A DNA stretch of 64,000 bases from Scandinavium manionii. GTDB taxonomy: Bacteria; Pseudomonadota; Gammaproteobacteria; Enterobacterales; Enterobacteriaceae. Below the pieces are notes generated by a model. The model had not been told where the DNA came from, did no database searches, and saw only the letters and a list, made by a program, of their open reading frames with translations. A program made the translations under genes and the position numbers. Location: contig NZ_JALIGC010000040.1 in the NCBI RefSeq assembly GCF_024764775.1, forward strand, positions 62,001 through 126,000. The letters run 5' to 3'. Positions 39,353-48,299 of the stretch are shown here, one piece after another (within the stretch, counting starts at the first letter, position 1; every line of letters starts with the position of its first letter).

Positions 39353-39865
39353 AGTACAAAAGACATCGAAGTGGATTGAACAAGATTACCTAAGTGAGGA
39401 CTCCCAATCGAATGGCCTGCCAAAAACACGACGAAATACATAATTCTTTGATAAATATAAATAAGAAAGCGATCTTCTGTAGATGCCGACTGGTAAAAGG
39501 AGAGTAAAGCATGGCGAATTTGTATTAGCTCAGATTTGAACTGACACAATTATGGCAAAAAGCCATACCTAATCTGACTTTTTGCTCCGTTTCAGGAGCG
39601 GACGTTGCGCATAGAAATCTCTTTAGGAAACATAATCAGTATGTCGAAAGATCATTAAAAGTGAATGGTTCATTTGCGGTGATACTTACAAAGGGAGTAG
39701 TTATCAAGGGCAAACACCGCCTGGATGAGGGTGTGAGAAAGTGTTAATGAACGTCAATTTATCTTTGGGTACATTTCCGAAAATGAATGAGATCGATTGC
39801 AGGAAGATAAGGAGAGTGCTTAACTGCACTCCTGAATTTTCATCGGTACTCGCCGTAAGCTGAAC
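39353..39865 (+). other. Non-coding stretch between portal terminator and glycosyltransferase gene
   Basis: About 510 bases without a convincing gene. At 39498-39528 a strong ribosome site (AAAAGGAGAG) leads to an ATG with only five codons (M-A-N-L-Y-stop), possibly the stump of a lost gene or a leader peptide. No strong ribosome site precedes the glycosyltransferase start at 39866. No RNA gene recognised. Confidence 0.4.
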
Positions 39866-41071
39866 ATGAACAGCAAAAAAACAATTCAAAAAAAACTTCT
39901 GAAATATCAAAAAAATATCTTTTTAAATCCACGCCATCAATCGGATATGTCAGGTGCCGACTTGCGGTTTATGGATCTGCGGAGACTCAACTTGCGCAAT
40001 ATTAATTTAGCCGGTAGCGATCTGTCGTTCAGCGATCTCCGAGAGACCGATTTCTCTTATTCCTCACTGAATGGAGCAAACCTTAGCCACTGTCAAATCG
40101 AAGGGGCAATCTTCAGTCATGCAGACTGTACCGGTGCGGACTTTTCTGCGAGTAACATCCGCGCAGCCAGTTTTACCGGGGCAATGACGGAACAGGAAAA
40201 CGTCGCGGATGACACACTGTCATCCAGGCCGCTCATCTCTGTCTATATGCCCACATGGAACCGAGAAGCCCTGACGATTCGGGCTATTCAGTCAGTCCTT
40301 AAACAAGACTATACGAACTGGGAACTGATCATCATCGATGATTTCTCTTCATCATTTCAGCAACTACAGGCGTACATCACCGATCTGAACGACCCGCGTA
40401 TTACGTATATCCGCAATGAATTTAATTCCGGCGCCTGTGCGGTGCGGAATCAGGCGATACGGCTGGCAAAGGGGTATCTGATAACGGGTCTGGACGATGA
40501 TGATGAATGGTTGCCAACACGTCTGTCCTCATTTCTTGCCTGTCAGCATAAACTCCAGCAGCACGGATTTTTGTATGCCAATGATTACCTCTGCGACAGT
40601 ACCGGGTATCACCACCCTGATGAATTGCAGGTTTACCCGAAACCAGCCTATAAAAAGAGCCTGTTTGATAAGCGGAATATTATCGGCAACCAGATGCTGA
40701 CTTTAACCAACCGGATGCAGCAGGTTCTTTTCGATGAGAGTCTGACTGCCGCCCAGGATTATGATGCCTTTTATCGGCTGGCAGAAACCTATGGCGATCC
40801 TTTCAAACTGGAGGTGATCACTCAGGTGCTTTATGTCAATCATGGCGAGGTTCGCATCACCTGCTCAGGACGCAAGTTTGCAGGCTATCTGGATTTTTAC
40901 CGGAAGCACAAAGGTAAGCTCGACGCGTCGAGCAAAAAATATCAGCTATTCACCCTCTACTATATCCGTAATAAAAAGATGAGCCCGCAGACACTGATGA
41001 AATTGATGACACTGCGCAACCTTAAACGCTACCTGATGATGTATTCCAGCTTCCGCGACAGAAAATTCTAG
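39866..41071 (+). CDS. Pentapeptide-repeat/family 2 glycosyltransferase fusion
   Basis: 401 residues. After a basic N terminus, residues 28-106 are a pentapeptide-repeat solenoid (SGADLRFMDLRRLNLRNINL, then NGANLSHCQIEGAIF). Residue 123 onward is a GT-A, family 2 glycosyltransferase: LISVYMPTWNREALTIRAIQ, ELIIIDDFSS and an aspartate cluster at 210-213 (LDDDDEW) for metal and nucleotide-sugar binding. No membrane segment is seen; the C terminus is basic. It stands alone between portal gene and cos, on the plus strand. A role in modifying host surface glycan to alter phage adsorption is possible but not shown. Acceptor and sugar are unknown. Confidence 0.82.
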   Translation: MNSKKTIQKKLLKYQKNIFLNPRHQSDMSGADLRFMDLRRLNLRNINLAGSDLSFSDLRETDFSYSSLNGANLSHCQIEGAIFSHADCTGADFSASNIRAASFTGAMTEQENVADDTLSSRPLISVYMPTWNREALTIRAIQSVLKQDYTNWELIIIDDFSSSFQQLQAYITDLNDPRITYIRNEFNSGACAVRNQAIRLAKGYLITGLDDDDEWLPTRLSSFLACQHKLQQHGFLYANDYLCDSTGYHHPDELQVYPKPAYKKSLFDKRNIIGNQMLTLTNRMQQVLFDESLTAAQDYDAFYRLAETYGDPFKLEVITQVLYVNHGEVRITCSGRKFAGYLDFYRKHKGKLDASSKKYQLFTLYYIRNKKMSPQTLMKLMTLRNLKRYLMMYSSFRDRKF

Positions 41072-41881
41072 ATAATGGCTGCTCATCGCTCACTGAGGAC
41101 TGTTAAATTTAATTGCATGCTGCCTGAGGAAACTGTCAGCTCTGGTTTGAGCTAATACAACCTATTCGTTAAAACCGAGGCTTGAGTCTTCCATGCCTCG
41201 TTTACGCGATTCGTCTTCGAAATGTTCAGTCGTAACCTCAAAATTAAACACGTCGGCAGTCCTACGATGAACAACTTTGTTTTAGCATTCAGCTACATGC
41301 CACTGCTTACTCTAAGTGACTAGATTTTCTATCAACGATGATTGAAGATAATCTCATTCTGATATGTCTGCACCGCATCACCAGCGTTTTTAAGGCTTCC
41401 TAAGGGCCACCAAATGCCGACGAGGCTCTTGGTCGTTTGTAGTACCCCTTTTCTCGTTCAAACACTCAGGGAAGCGCTGAGATTCGAGATAATAATTATT
41501 GGCACTGCGTCGAGCGCGCAATGCTTTCCCCGCCACGCCTGCCCGCTTTAGGGGGCAGTTTTAATGCAGGTGCATATCTCTCCTGCTACTGCTCCAGTAT
41601 CGGTGTCACAGTACCAGATTTAACGCGTATGACTCATGCAAAGTGATGCACCTAATACAGGCAAAGCTAAAAAACCATTACTTTTCGATAATCACATGTA
41701 AAGTCGAGTTTTTTGGTATCGTTTAGGTAAGACTGCTGCACACAATACTGTGAGGATTGTCGACAAAACAGTTGCCCGACACCTCGTACCAAAAAATGAC
41801 ACAAGTCATTGATATGATTTTAATTTACCACTATATTTTATAGTTTAGAATACTACCTCGCCTAATAGAAAAGGAGAGTCA
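41072..41881. other. 810-bp non-coding region containing cos
   Basis: No gene is supported here. The cos-like site is at 41521-41539. Downstream are short inverted and direct sequences of the kind found around phage cos regions, and the last 80 bases are very AT-rich and should hold the promoter of the DUF262 gene, whose ATG follows AAAAGGAGAGTCA. No tRNA or small RNA gene was recognised. Confidence 0.6.
41521..41539 (-). other. Cohesive-end (cos) site
   Basis: On the minus strand GGCGTGGCGGGGAAAGCAT agrees with the 19-base P2/P4 cohesive end, as I recall it, at 17 of 19 positions. It lies between portal Q and replication gene A, as in P2. Its presence means the element could be packaged by a P2-like helper terminase. 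Confidence 0.75.
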
Positions 41882-43600
41882 ATGAAAATTGAAGCTAATG
41901 ACAAAGAGATCCAAGATATTTTTTCATCTGGGTACTTCAAAATCCCAAGATTTCAAAGACCTTACTCATGGGAGAAAGATGAAGTTGAAAATTTCTGGGA
42001 AGATATAACCAAAAATACAGATGAAAATTATTTCATTGGCTCTATGGTTGTATTTCAGTCCGCAAAACCATATTTCGGAATTGTTGATGGACAGCAACGT
42101 TTAACCACTATAACTATAATTTTATCAGTGATTCGCGATTCATTCCTCATATTAAAACAAGATAATCTTGCAAGAGGAATACATAAATATATCGAAAAGG
42201 CAAATGTCGACAACGAAGATGAATTCATATTAAATTCTGAAACCTCATTCCCTTTTTTACAAGGTGTGATTCAATCATACAAAAAAAATAATATCAAAGA
42301 TGAAATCGGAGTTGAAGAAAGCAACCTTCAAAACGCTTACAACCTGATAAAAACGAAATTGACAACATTAATTCCACAGATAACATCTTATGACAACAAA
42401 CAAATAGATCTGTTTAATGATGCAAAAGACAGTCCAATTCAAAAACTAAAAGACATAAGAGATAAAATACTTGCACTCAAACTTGTATTCATTCAGCTTG
42501 ACAATGAAGATGATGCATATTTAATATTTGAAACACTAAATGCTCGAGGCCGAGATTTAAAAACATCTGATTTAGTCAAAAACCTCTTCCTTAAAAAACT
42601 AAGATCAAACAATTCACGATTCGATGCTGCAAAGATATCTTGGAATAGCCTAGTATCTAAATTTGACAATGATACAGGTGAGCAAACATTAGATAACTAC
42701 CTTCTGCATTACTGGCTATCAGAGCATAAATACATTACAGACAAGAAGTTATTCCCAGAGATAAAATCCACTCTTGGGGACGATAACCAGAAAGCTGAAA
42801 ATCTCTTAAGCACAATAATAAAAACAGCCGATTATTATAAGCAAATGACCTATCCTAATAGTGTAGAATGGGGTAAGCAAGAGTTAAAAATTAAAACCAT
42901 ATTTGAGAATCTTAATTTATTCAAAGTCAAACAACAATCATCCATGACGCTTGCACTTACTCGTTCATGGAAAGAAAATAAGATATCTTTAAAAATGCTC
43001 AAGTCTTCCCTTGAGAAAATTGAGTATTTTCATTTTGTATTTAATGCCATCACATCACAGCGTTCATCTGGAGTGATCGCCACTACTTATTCAGAGCATG
43101 CAATAAATTTAACTGCGGCAACATCTCATGATCAAATACAATCAATCTTAAACTCATTATTTAAATCCCTCGAGTCGAAACTACCTAGCTTTGACGAATT
43201 CTATGTCAACTTTGCAGAGCTTAATTACTTATCCAATAAAACAAGAAATAAAAGTATAATTAAATACGTTCTATCAAAACAGTTAGGTGATGCTATATCC
43301 TGCCTCAATATAAATCATCACCTATTAACCATAGAGCACTACATCCCCGAATCGAATATTAAATCCGGAGTCTCGGGAGATATAATCGGAAGCGTTGGTA
43401 ATTTGTTATTAATTGATGAAACCACAAACAATAACATATTAAAAAATTCCGTCATTGAAGAAAAATACAATGTATTGAACAAGAGCGGGTATCCATTAAA
43501 TAAAACTTATATAATGAGCCCTTTATGGGGAGAGCAGGAAATAAAACAAAGAACTGAGATGATTGCGAAACAACTCTATAATTTAACTAACTTATCTTAG
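41882..43600 (+). CDS. DUF262/DUF1524 protein, GmrSD/SspE-like candidate anti-phage nuclease
   Basis: 572 residues, AT-rich with codon use unlike the phage core. The N-terminal DUF262 domain begins IPRFQRPYSW (21-30) and has the nucleotide-site motif DGQQR at 69-73. The C-terminal DUF1524 His-Me finger part has IEHYIP (His 486), GNLLL near 506 and a run of asparagines after it. Single-chain proteins of this kind include GmrSD-type IV restriction enzymes and SspE, which act on modified or phosphorothioate-scanned DNA. Ribosome site AAAAGGAGAG. It occupies the P2 tin/old position. Target and activity are unproven. Confidence 0.88.
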   Translation: MKIEANDKEIQDIFSSGYFKIPRFQRPYSWEKDEVENFWEDITKNTDENYFIGSMVVFQSAKPYFGIVDGQQRLTTITIILSVIRDSFLILKQDNLARGIHKYIEKANVDNEDEFILNSETSFPFLQGVIQSYKKNNIKDEIGVEESNLQNAYNLIKTKLTTLIPQITSYDNKQIDLFNDAKDSPIQKLKDIRDKILALKLVFIQLDNEDDAYLIFETLNARGRDLKTSDLVKNLFLKKLRSNNSRFDAAKISWNSLVSKFDNDTGEQTLDNYLLHYWLSEHKYITDKKLFPEIKSTLGDDNQKAENLLSTIIKTADYYKQMTYPNSVEWGKQELKIKTIFENLNLFKVKQQSSMTLALTRSWKENKISLKMLKSSLEKIEYFHFVFNAITSQRSSGVIATTYSEHAINLTAATSHDQIQSILNSLFKSLESKLPSFDEFYVNFAELNYLSNKTRNKSIIKYVLSKQLGDAISCLNINHHLLTIEHYIPESNIKSGVSGDIIGSVGNLLLIDETTNNNILKNSVIEEKYNVLNKSGYPLNKTYIMSPLWGEQEIKQRTEMIAKQLYNLTNLS

Positions 43601-43695
43601 AACAAAATCGTCTGATTGAAATTTCTCTCAGGCGATATTTCAATGCAAGTCAAACGAGCGAAATTACCCCACTAACTCACCCGGAAATATTTTTA

Positions 43696-43728
43696 ATCAG
43701 CTTAAGCTATGCCATAGGCTTAGCTGAT
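43696..43728. other. Inverted repeat between DUF262 gene and gene A
   Basis: ATCAGCTTAAGC and GGCTTAGCTGAT pair with one bulged base around a nine-base loop. It lies between two convergent genes, so it may be a shared transcript end; there is no proper T run on either strand. A second repeat pair, ATTGAAAT/ATTTCAAT, is near 43616-43645. Confidence 0.4.
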
Positions 43729-43797
43729 ACCAATGTGAGAATCTATACCCAACAATGAAAGGTTGTGAGTATATATATCATTAAAATAAGTAATCAC

Positions 43798-46080
43798 TCA
43801 GATATATTTTTGGAACCATTGCCACTCGTCAGCAATCGAGTATTCAAATATTTTCCCATCATAATTCACTACGGCACCACGCGCCAGTGCCTCAATCTCC
43901 CACCGCTGCGGCATAATGCCCTGCTTGGCCAGTTCGAAGCGGATACGCGGGATCTGTTCTCGCTCAGATTTTGTCATTCGCCCCGATGGTGCAATCTGAT
44001 GCGGTTTTAACGGTTCACTGCTTCGTTGTTGGCGAATTGGCTGCGGGTCGTCATGTTTTAATGAGTTCCTAAGCACCGTCACGACTTCCGGGTCATCCCA
44101 TCCGATAACTCCACTATCAACCAGATTTAACACCGCTGCGGCATGCTCAGACGGTGTAGGGGTCATAACCGGAACGTCACCGCCGGTGAGTTTTCCACAG
44201 TTATTGACAGGACTCCGAGGCGCGGTGATACCGCTTTTTAAAGTCAAAGGCTCAACGGCCAAAATCTTTGGAACTATGCGCCAGTCTGCTGACCGGGTAA
44301 CGTGAATGTGATTAGCGCCGATATGCGGGGCATAAATCCCGACGATGCGCTCGATGTCTTCTTCGTAGTCGTTGACCTCATCAGTCACGTTGCGGGCTAC
44401 CCTGACGGTCTGGCTATCGCGTGGCACATTCGCCCCACCCTGCGCAGCAATGTATAAATCAAACTCTCCTTCATCGGCAGCAGCACGAGCCGCTTCGACG
44501 CGATCATCAAATTCCGAGGCAATACTGACACCGCGAGGCAGTTTGCGCAGCTCGCGATAAGCGCCCATTGTCGGCAAGCCAATCGGTTTAAATTGAGGTA
44601 TGCGCCACGTAGACGCCCACGCCGTTACAGCGGCAGCGGTATCCTGTAGTGTTTTGCCGGTGTCATGATCGAGCTGACCATCGAGGGCGTAACCGTCGAT
44701 ATTTTTTGCTATGTACTTCGCGATATAGCCCGCAGCACCCCCCTGATTGAGATGCTTCGCCTGAAAGCGCTGTTTCGCAGCGCCCCGCTCGTCACCATCC
44801 TTTTTCAGGGCATAGCGGCGCATGATGTCGGTAATTTCTTTGCGCTGGCCGGTTTTGCAAAACAGCATCATGTGCCAGTGTGGCGTGCCGTCATGATGCG
44901 GCTCAACCACGCGCATTCCGTAAACCTGTAAATCGTTATCCTTAAACGCCGTGCGCATCAGGCTCCAGATATGGCACAGATAGCGCTGCGTATCTTTCGG
45001 GGTGTACGCCTCATCATTCCAGCCATGATTAAGCTGAACGGTTTTACTTTCTCCTTTGCCGACCTGACGGGTCGGGTGATATTTCGACGGCGCGGTCAGC
45101 GTGATAAACATCCCGACATCACCCTCACTGGCGGCATAACGCTCGATACCAGCGATAGTATTCATGAGCTCCATACGGCGGATCTCAGGGTTAGAAATAC
45201 TCCCCATCACCTTACTTATGAGATCGATTCGCTCACCGGTGACTTTATTTTCGAGTTCGCAGGATTTCAGGTATTCGAGATTAGCCAGACGGCGAGAATG
45301 CACATCACGGATGGCGCTTTTGCTGGCATACGGTGAGCGGTCTTTATTCACTTCACCGGCGGCAATTAGCAGCGATTCATGCCAGCGCATACGCTGCGCC
45401 TTGAATTGGTTAATCCACCACTCGTCATTGATGAGACGCGCCACGGCGGAAAATGCCTGGCGGATTGTCATCTGACCTTTGCGGTATTTCTTCCAGAATA
45501 GCGGCGTGATATTGAATGCACGCGCCGCGCCAGCGACATGACCATAAAGGTGAGCCTGCGCCTCATCAGTAAACAGCGATTCTTTGCCGTCGTGCGCTTC
45601 CGCCCAGGCATCGCTTAATTCCTCATACATGATGAAAAGCTGCGCGGCGATGCGGGCCGCGAATTTCTTCAGCTCTTTGTCATTCATTCCCGGCAGTCGG
45701 GCGTAGTTCTCGCGCTCGGTCAGGAACAGCAGAGAGGCATCAGCATTCATTTCGTTACGCTGATTGACGCGCTCGATGCGCGGCCATAACCGTCGCAGGA
45801 ATGTCGACTTGAGGAAATAAAGCCCATGCACCGGGCTTTTGTTCCGGCGGATGTAGTCATAGCGTGAGGTAAAGAGCGAGCTCAGGAAATATGGCAGGTA
45901 GTCAATCTTTGATAAAACACCTTGCACCTGACGCAGTTCGTCACGTGTAAGAGGTCTCTCGCGCCCGATGGCCTCGCGCGGCGCGTTGAACGGGTAAGCA
46001 CCGACAAACGGCTCGCCGGTGCTTTTGGAAAATGGCGGTGGAGGTGTTGGGGCGCTACGCCCCATTCTTTCAGCGGCCAT
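43798..46080 (-). CDS. Phage replication initiation protein A (HUH endonuclease)
   Basis: 760 residues from ATG 46080, within one residue of P2 gpA. It nicks the phage origin and starts rolling-circle replication. The metal-binding HUH motif lies in EPHHDGTPHWHMMLF (His 401, His 403) and the paired catalytic tyrosines in YIAKYIAK (452 and 456), close to P2 Tyr450/Tyr454. The in-frame extension upstream to 46149 overlaps the DUF5405 gene and is not needed. The start overlaps that gene's stop by 11 bases. The origin is expected within this gene. Confidence 0.95.
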   Translation of the reverse strand: MAAERMGRSAPTPPPPFSKSTGEPFVGAYPFNAPREAIGRERPLTRDELRQVQGVLSKIDYLPYFLSSLFTSRYDYIRRNKSPVHGLYFLKSTFLRRLWPRIERVNQRNEMNADASLLFLTERENYARLPGMNDKELKKFAARIAAQLFIMYEELSDAWAEAHDGKESLFTDEAQAHLYGHVAGAARAFNITPLFWKKYRKGQMTIRQAFSAVARLINDEWWINQFKAQRMRWHESLLIAAGEVNKDRSPYASKSAIRDVHSRRLANLEYLKSCELENKVTGERIDLISKVMGSISNPEIRRMELMNTIAGIERYAASEGDVGMFITLTAPSKYHPTRQVGKGESKTVQLNHGWNDEAYTPKDTQRYLCHIWSLMRTAFKDNDLQVYGMRVVEPHHDGTPHWHMMLFCKTGQRKEITDIMRRYALKKDGDERGAAKQRFQAKHLNQGGAAGYIAKYIAKNIDGYALDGQLDHDTGKTLQDTAAAVTAWASTWRIPQFKPIGLPTMGAYRELRKLPRGVSIASEFDDRVEAARAAADEGEFDLYIAAQGGANVPRDSQTVRVARNVTDEVNDYEEDIERIVGIYAPHIGANHIHVTRSADWRIVPKILAVEPLTLKSGITAPRSPVNNCGKLTGGDVPVMTPTPSEHAAAVLNLVDSGVIGWDDPEVVTVLRNSLKHDDPQPIRQQRSSEPLKPHQIAPSGRMTKSEREQIPRIRFELAKQGIMPQRWEIEALARGAVVNYDGKIFEYSIADEWQWFQKYI

Positions 46081-46345
46081 TAACGCCAAACGCCTCCGCA
46101 CATGCCTGACCGACTCGCTCAATCTGCGCCGCCAGCTCAGCGAAAGCACGGGCTTCGCCCGTTAATGCATCATGCAACATCAGAGCCTTAACGAGCTGAT
46201 CCAACTTAGTGTAATAGCCGACGACATCCAGCCATTCATTACCGGCATTTTTCCCGGTTTTGGCTATTTTCTTCTCCTGCAAAATAAACTGAAACGGGTC
46301 ACTAGTGACGACATAGCGGTCGCCAATCTCGATGCGAATGCTCAT
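46070..46345 (-). CDS. DUF5405-family early phage protein
   Basis: 91 residues from ATG 46345 (MSIRIEIGDRYVVTSD). Small protein next to gene A in many P2-like phages; function unknown. The upstream in-frame start at 46393 lies within the zinc-finger gene and is rejected. Confidence 0.8.
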   Translation of the reverse strand: MSIRIEIGDRYVVTSDPFQFILQEKKIAKTGKNAGNEWLDVVGYYTKLDQLVKALMLHDALTGEARAFAELAAQIERVGQACAEAFGVNGR

Positions 46346-46566
46346 GCCTGCCCCCGGTAGTGTCTGGCGTTGGCTTCCAGTAGCGATTGACAATGAACGC
46401 AGCGCAGAGCTGTCGGGTGGGCGGCGCGACGTTCAGCCGGAATTGACCGGTCACAATCAACACAAACCAAAACAGCAGCGCCACCCGATTTCAGACGTGC
46501 GGCATCGACATGACGGGCCAGTGATTCGGCCTGTAGCTCCTGAACGTGATCCATATAATCTGGCAT
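46342..46566 (-). CDS. TraR/DksA-type zinc finger protein
   Basis: 74 residues with a C4 zinc finger (CVDCDRSIP, then RCVHCQ). Corresponds to the Orf82-type TraR/DksA relatives of P2; these can touch the RNA polymerase secondary channel, but no function is proven. ATG 46566 has AGGAGTCAGGATA upstream. It overlaps the DUF5405 start by four bases. Confidence 0.88.
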   Translation of the reverse strand: MPDYMDHVQELQAESLARHVDAARLKSGGAAVLVCVDCDRSIPAERRAAHPTALRCVHCQSLLEANARHYRGQA

Positions 46567-46579
46567 TATCCTGACTCCT

Positions 46580-46867
46580 TTATGCATCCAGCTTGTTGAG
46601 CTCAGCCCGACAGGCGGCGCTCAACTCTTCGGTTAATTTGGCAAACTCATCAAAACTGGTTATCTGCTTTAAATAGATGGCGCGTTTAAGAAGCAAATTG
46701 ACCATGTCCGACAAGAGATTTAATTGGTTCGCGTAGATAGCAATTACAGCCTCGATTTTTTCGCCGGTGCCTTTATCGCGTTTAATATCCTTTAGCGCTA
46801 AATCACCGTTATCCATTACGGTGACCTTTAGCCAGTTATTCAGTAATACGGACTTGTGCGTAGCCAT
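46580..46867 (-). CDS. Small early phage protein of unknown function
   Basis: 95 residues from ATG 46867 (MATHKSVLLNNWLKVTV). The start overlaps the stop of the preceding gene by one base (TAATG), supporting coupled translation in the early operon. Mostly helical, no motif recognised. Confidence 0.75.
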   Translation of the reverse strand: MATHKSVLLNNWLKVTVMDNGDLALKDIKRDKGTGEKIEAVIAIYANQLNLLSDMVNLLLKRAIYLKQITSFDEFAKLTEELSAACRAELNKLDA

Positions 46868-47088
46868 TAGCAGCACTCCCCACGCAACAGCCCTGCATTA
46901 TGAAACTGCGTTGACTCCTGACTAAGTAACTCGACAATCTCCACCTTGTTCAGCTCACGCTCGGCGATGTGGCGAATCAGCCCGTCAAGATGAGATGAGA
47001 ATTTCGTCGCAGCATCCGCCTGCGCCTCAGCCCTGGCCTGCTGTAACAACAAAGAGAACTTAGCGCACTGCTTTCCTATTTTAGTCAT
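46867..47088 (-). CDS. DUF2732-like early phage protein
   Basis: 73 residues from ATG 47088. The segment FSLLLQQARAEAQADAATKFS and IVELLSQES match the small DUF2732 family of P2-like early operons. Function unknown. A GAGAAAG ribosome site precedes it. Confidence 0.78.
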   Translation of the reverse strand: MTKIGKQCAKFSLLLQQARAEAQADAATKFSSHLDGLIRHIAERELNKVEIVELLSQESTQFHNAGLLRGECC

Positions 47089-47154
47089 AACGACTTTCTC
47101 CAGATAAAAGGAAGCCCCGCACAATCAAGTGCGTTAAAAATCACGGGTAATTAA

Positions 47155-47655
47155 TTAATGCAGATATTGCTCGGGCTTAACCGATGTCAAAATTGTTGGA
47201 GCATGTTCAAACAAGCTGAATAATTCACGCAATGCGCGGAATAGTTTCTCACGCCAATAACATGAATCCTCATCAATTCGCCAGTAAGGTTGATTAAATT
47301 CTTTCTCGGTTAAACCTGCATGCATGAATAAACTGCGGCGCTGGCTGACAGTTAAATAACTGATGTAGGCAATTTCACTCGCCCCAACCTGACGACGTTT
47401 TGAAAATGCTGCACGCAACTCATCAATCGCGCAGGCCAGACGTTCACGGTCCACATCACACATCTCTTCAAATCGCATAGTCGCGTGGCGCTGTTTTAAC
47501 TGCGCATGGAAACAGACGGTCAGGCGCTCGCGTTCCATCATCTTGTTATAGAAATCGCAGCTTTCCTGCCAGCGCGGCGCAGCAAGATATCGACCAACCA
47601 GACCGCGCAAACCTTCCGGCTGCTGAGCAACCACACCGAGAGTCATCACAGCCAT
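47155..47655 (-). CDS. Probable replication protein B (helicase loader)
   Basis: 166 residues from ATG 47655, the same length as P2 gpB, and it sits in the same operon position, after the cox and DUF2724-like genes and upstream of A. P2 gpB loads host DnaB for lagging-strand synthesis. GGAGG lies eight bases upstream of this ATG, whereas the in-frame ATG at 47661 is only two bases from it. Identification rests mainly on length and position. Confidence 0.65.
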   Translation of the reverse strand: MAVMTLGVVAQQPEGLRGLVGRYLAAPRWQESCDFYNKMMERERLTVCFHAQLKQRHATMRFEEMCDVDRERLACAIDELRAAFSKRRQVGASEIAYISYLTVSQRRSLFMHAGLTEKEFNQPYWRIDEDSCYWREKLFRALRELFSLFEHAPTILTSVKPEQYLH

Positions 47656-47825
47656 TTCCATAACCTCCGGGTTTTCATGAAGGTGATAGCCATACCGATC
47701 ACACTCGGCTTGCGGGTGCGGATAATGATGCCTTTACGGCCGAGACCGTGGGTGATGGTGAAATTAATCGGGGTCAGGTTCTGCTGGTTACGCAAAAGCT
47801 GAGCAATGCAACGAGGCTCTTTCAT
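47646..47825 (-). CDS. DUF2724-like small early phage protein
   Basis: 59 residues: MKEPRCIAQLLRNQQ at the start, then FTITHGLGRKGIIIR in the middle and a basic, tryptophan-rich end. ATAAGGAGCC lies before the ATG. Corresponds to the Orf78 position in P2. It overlaps gene B by ten bases. Function unknown. Confidence 0.78.
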   Translation of the reverse strand: MKEPRCIAQLLRNQQNLTPINFTITHGLGRKGIIIRTRKPSVIGMAITFMKTRRLWKWL

Positions 47826-47836
47826 TAAACGGCTCC

Positions 47837-48196
47837 TTATGCTGCAACTCGACCACGGCCAGACTTGCCGTAGCTGATGCGATTTTTCCAGTCATGCCAC
47901 TCGGTCGGTGCATCCTCGACTAGTTGGGCGGCGTATTTATCCCATTCGCGACGGTTAACCCACAGCTCAGCTTTACCACCCGGTTTCAGTGGGTCTGTCA
48001 TGTAAAAGGCAGGCAACTTGCCAGCTTTAGCCATCTCAACCACAGCACGAGGGGTTTTGCCGATATACAGCGCGAAGCCCTCCTTTGAAAGCAGGTCTGC
48101 AGGCTTCTCAGATAGTTGAATTTGAGTTCTAGAATTTTTTCCTTGTTCAGAAAAGTTATCGCGATTCTCGTAAGAATTTTCAGATTTGACAGACAT
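47837..48196 (-). CDS. Cox-like excisionase and early repressor
   Basis: 119 residues. The middle part, ALYIGKTPRAVVEMAKAG then KLPAFYMTDP, aligns with P2 Cox (91 residues); an extra ~35 residues lie at the N terminus. Cox represses the C promoter and directs excision by Int. First gene of the leftward early operon, divergent from C. TTGAGGATAGC is the ribosome site. Confidence 0.85.
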   Translation of the reverse strand: MSVKSENSYENRDNFSEQGKNSRTQIQLSEKPADLLSKEGFALYIGKTPRAVVEMAKAGKLPAFYMTDPLKPGGKAELWVNRREWDKYAAQLVEDAPTEWHDWKNRISYGKSGRGRVAA

Positions 48197-48299
48197 TTTG
48201 CTATCCTCAACTTTATGTCTTTCTAACTAGAGCCACCTAGAGTTAGCTAAAGACACATTCAATGTTCAACAAGACACATAATTGGAGATTAGCAAATAT
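48197..48299. promoter_or_regulatory. cox/C switch region with paired operators
   Basis: 103 bases between the divergent cox and C genes. AAGACACAT occurs twice as a direct repeat (48250-48258 and 48271-48279), 21 bp apart, matching the P2 design of directly repeated C operators two helical turns apart. Beside it CTAGAG, CTAGAG and CTAAAG recur every ten bases (48231-48250 region), and CTAAAGACA resembles a P2 Cox box. The early and repressor promoters must lie here. Confidence 0.7.

Noticed and set aside
39241..39549. 102-codon minus-strand frame behind the portal gene
   Set aside because: It overlaps the end of Q and its terminator and has no ribosome site or recognisable features.
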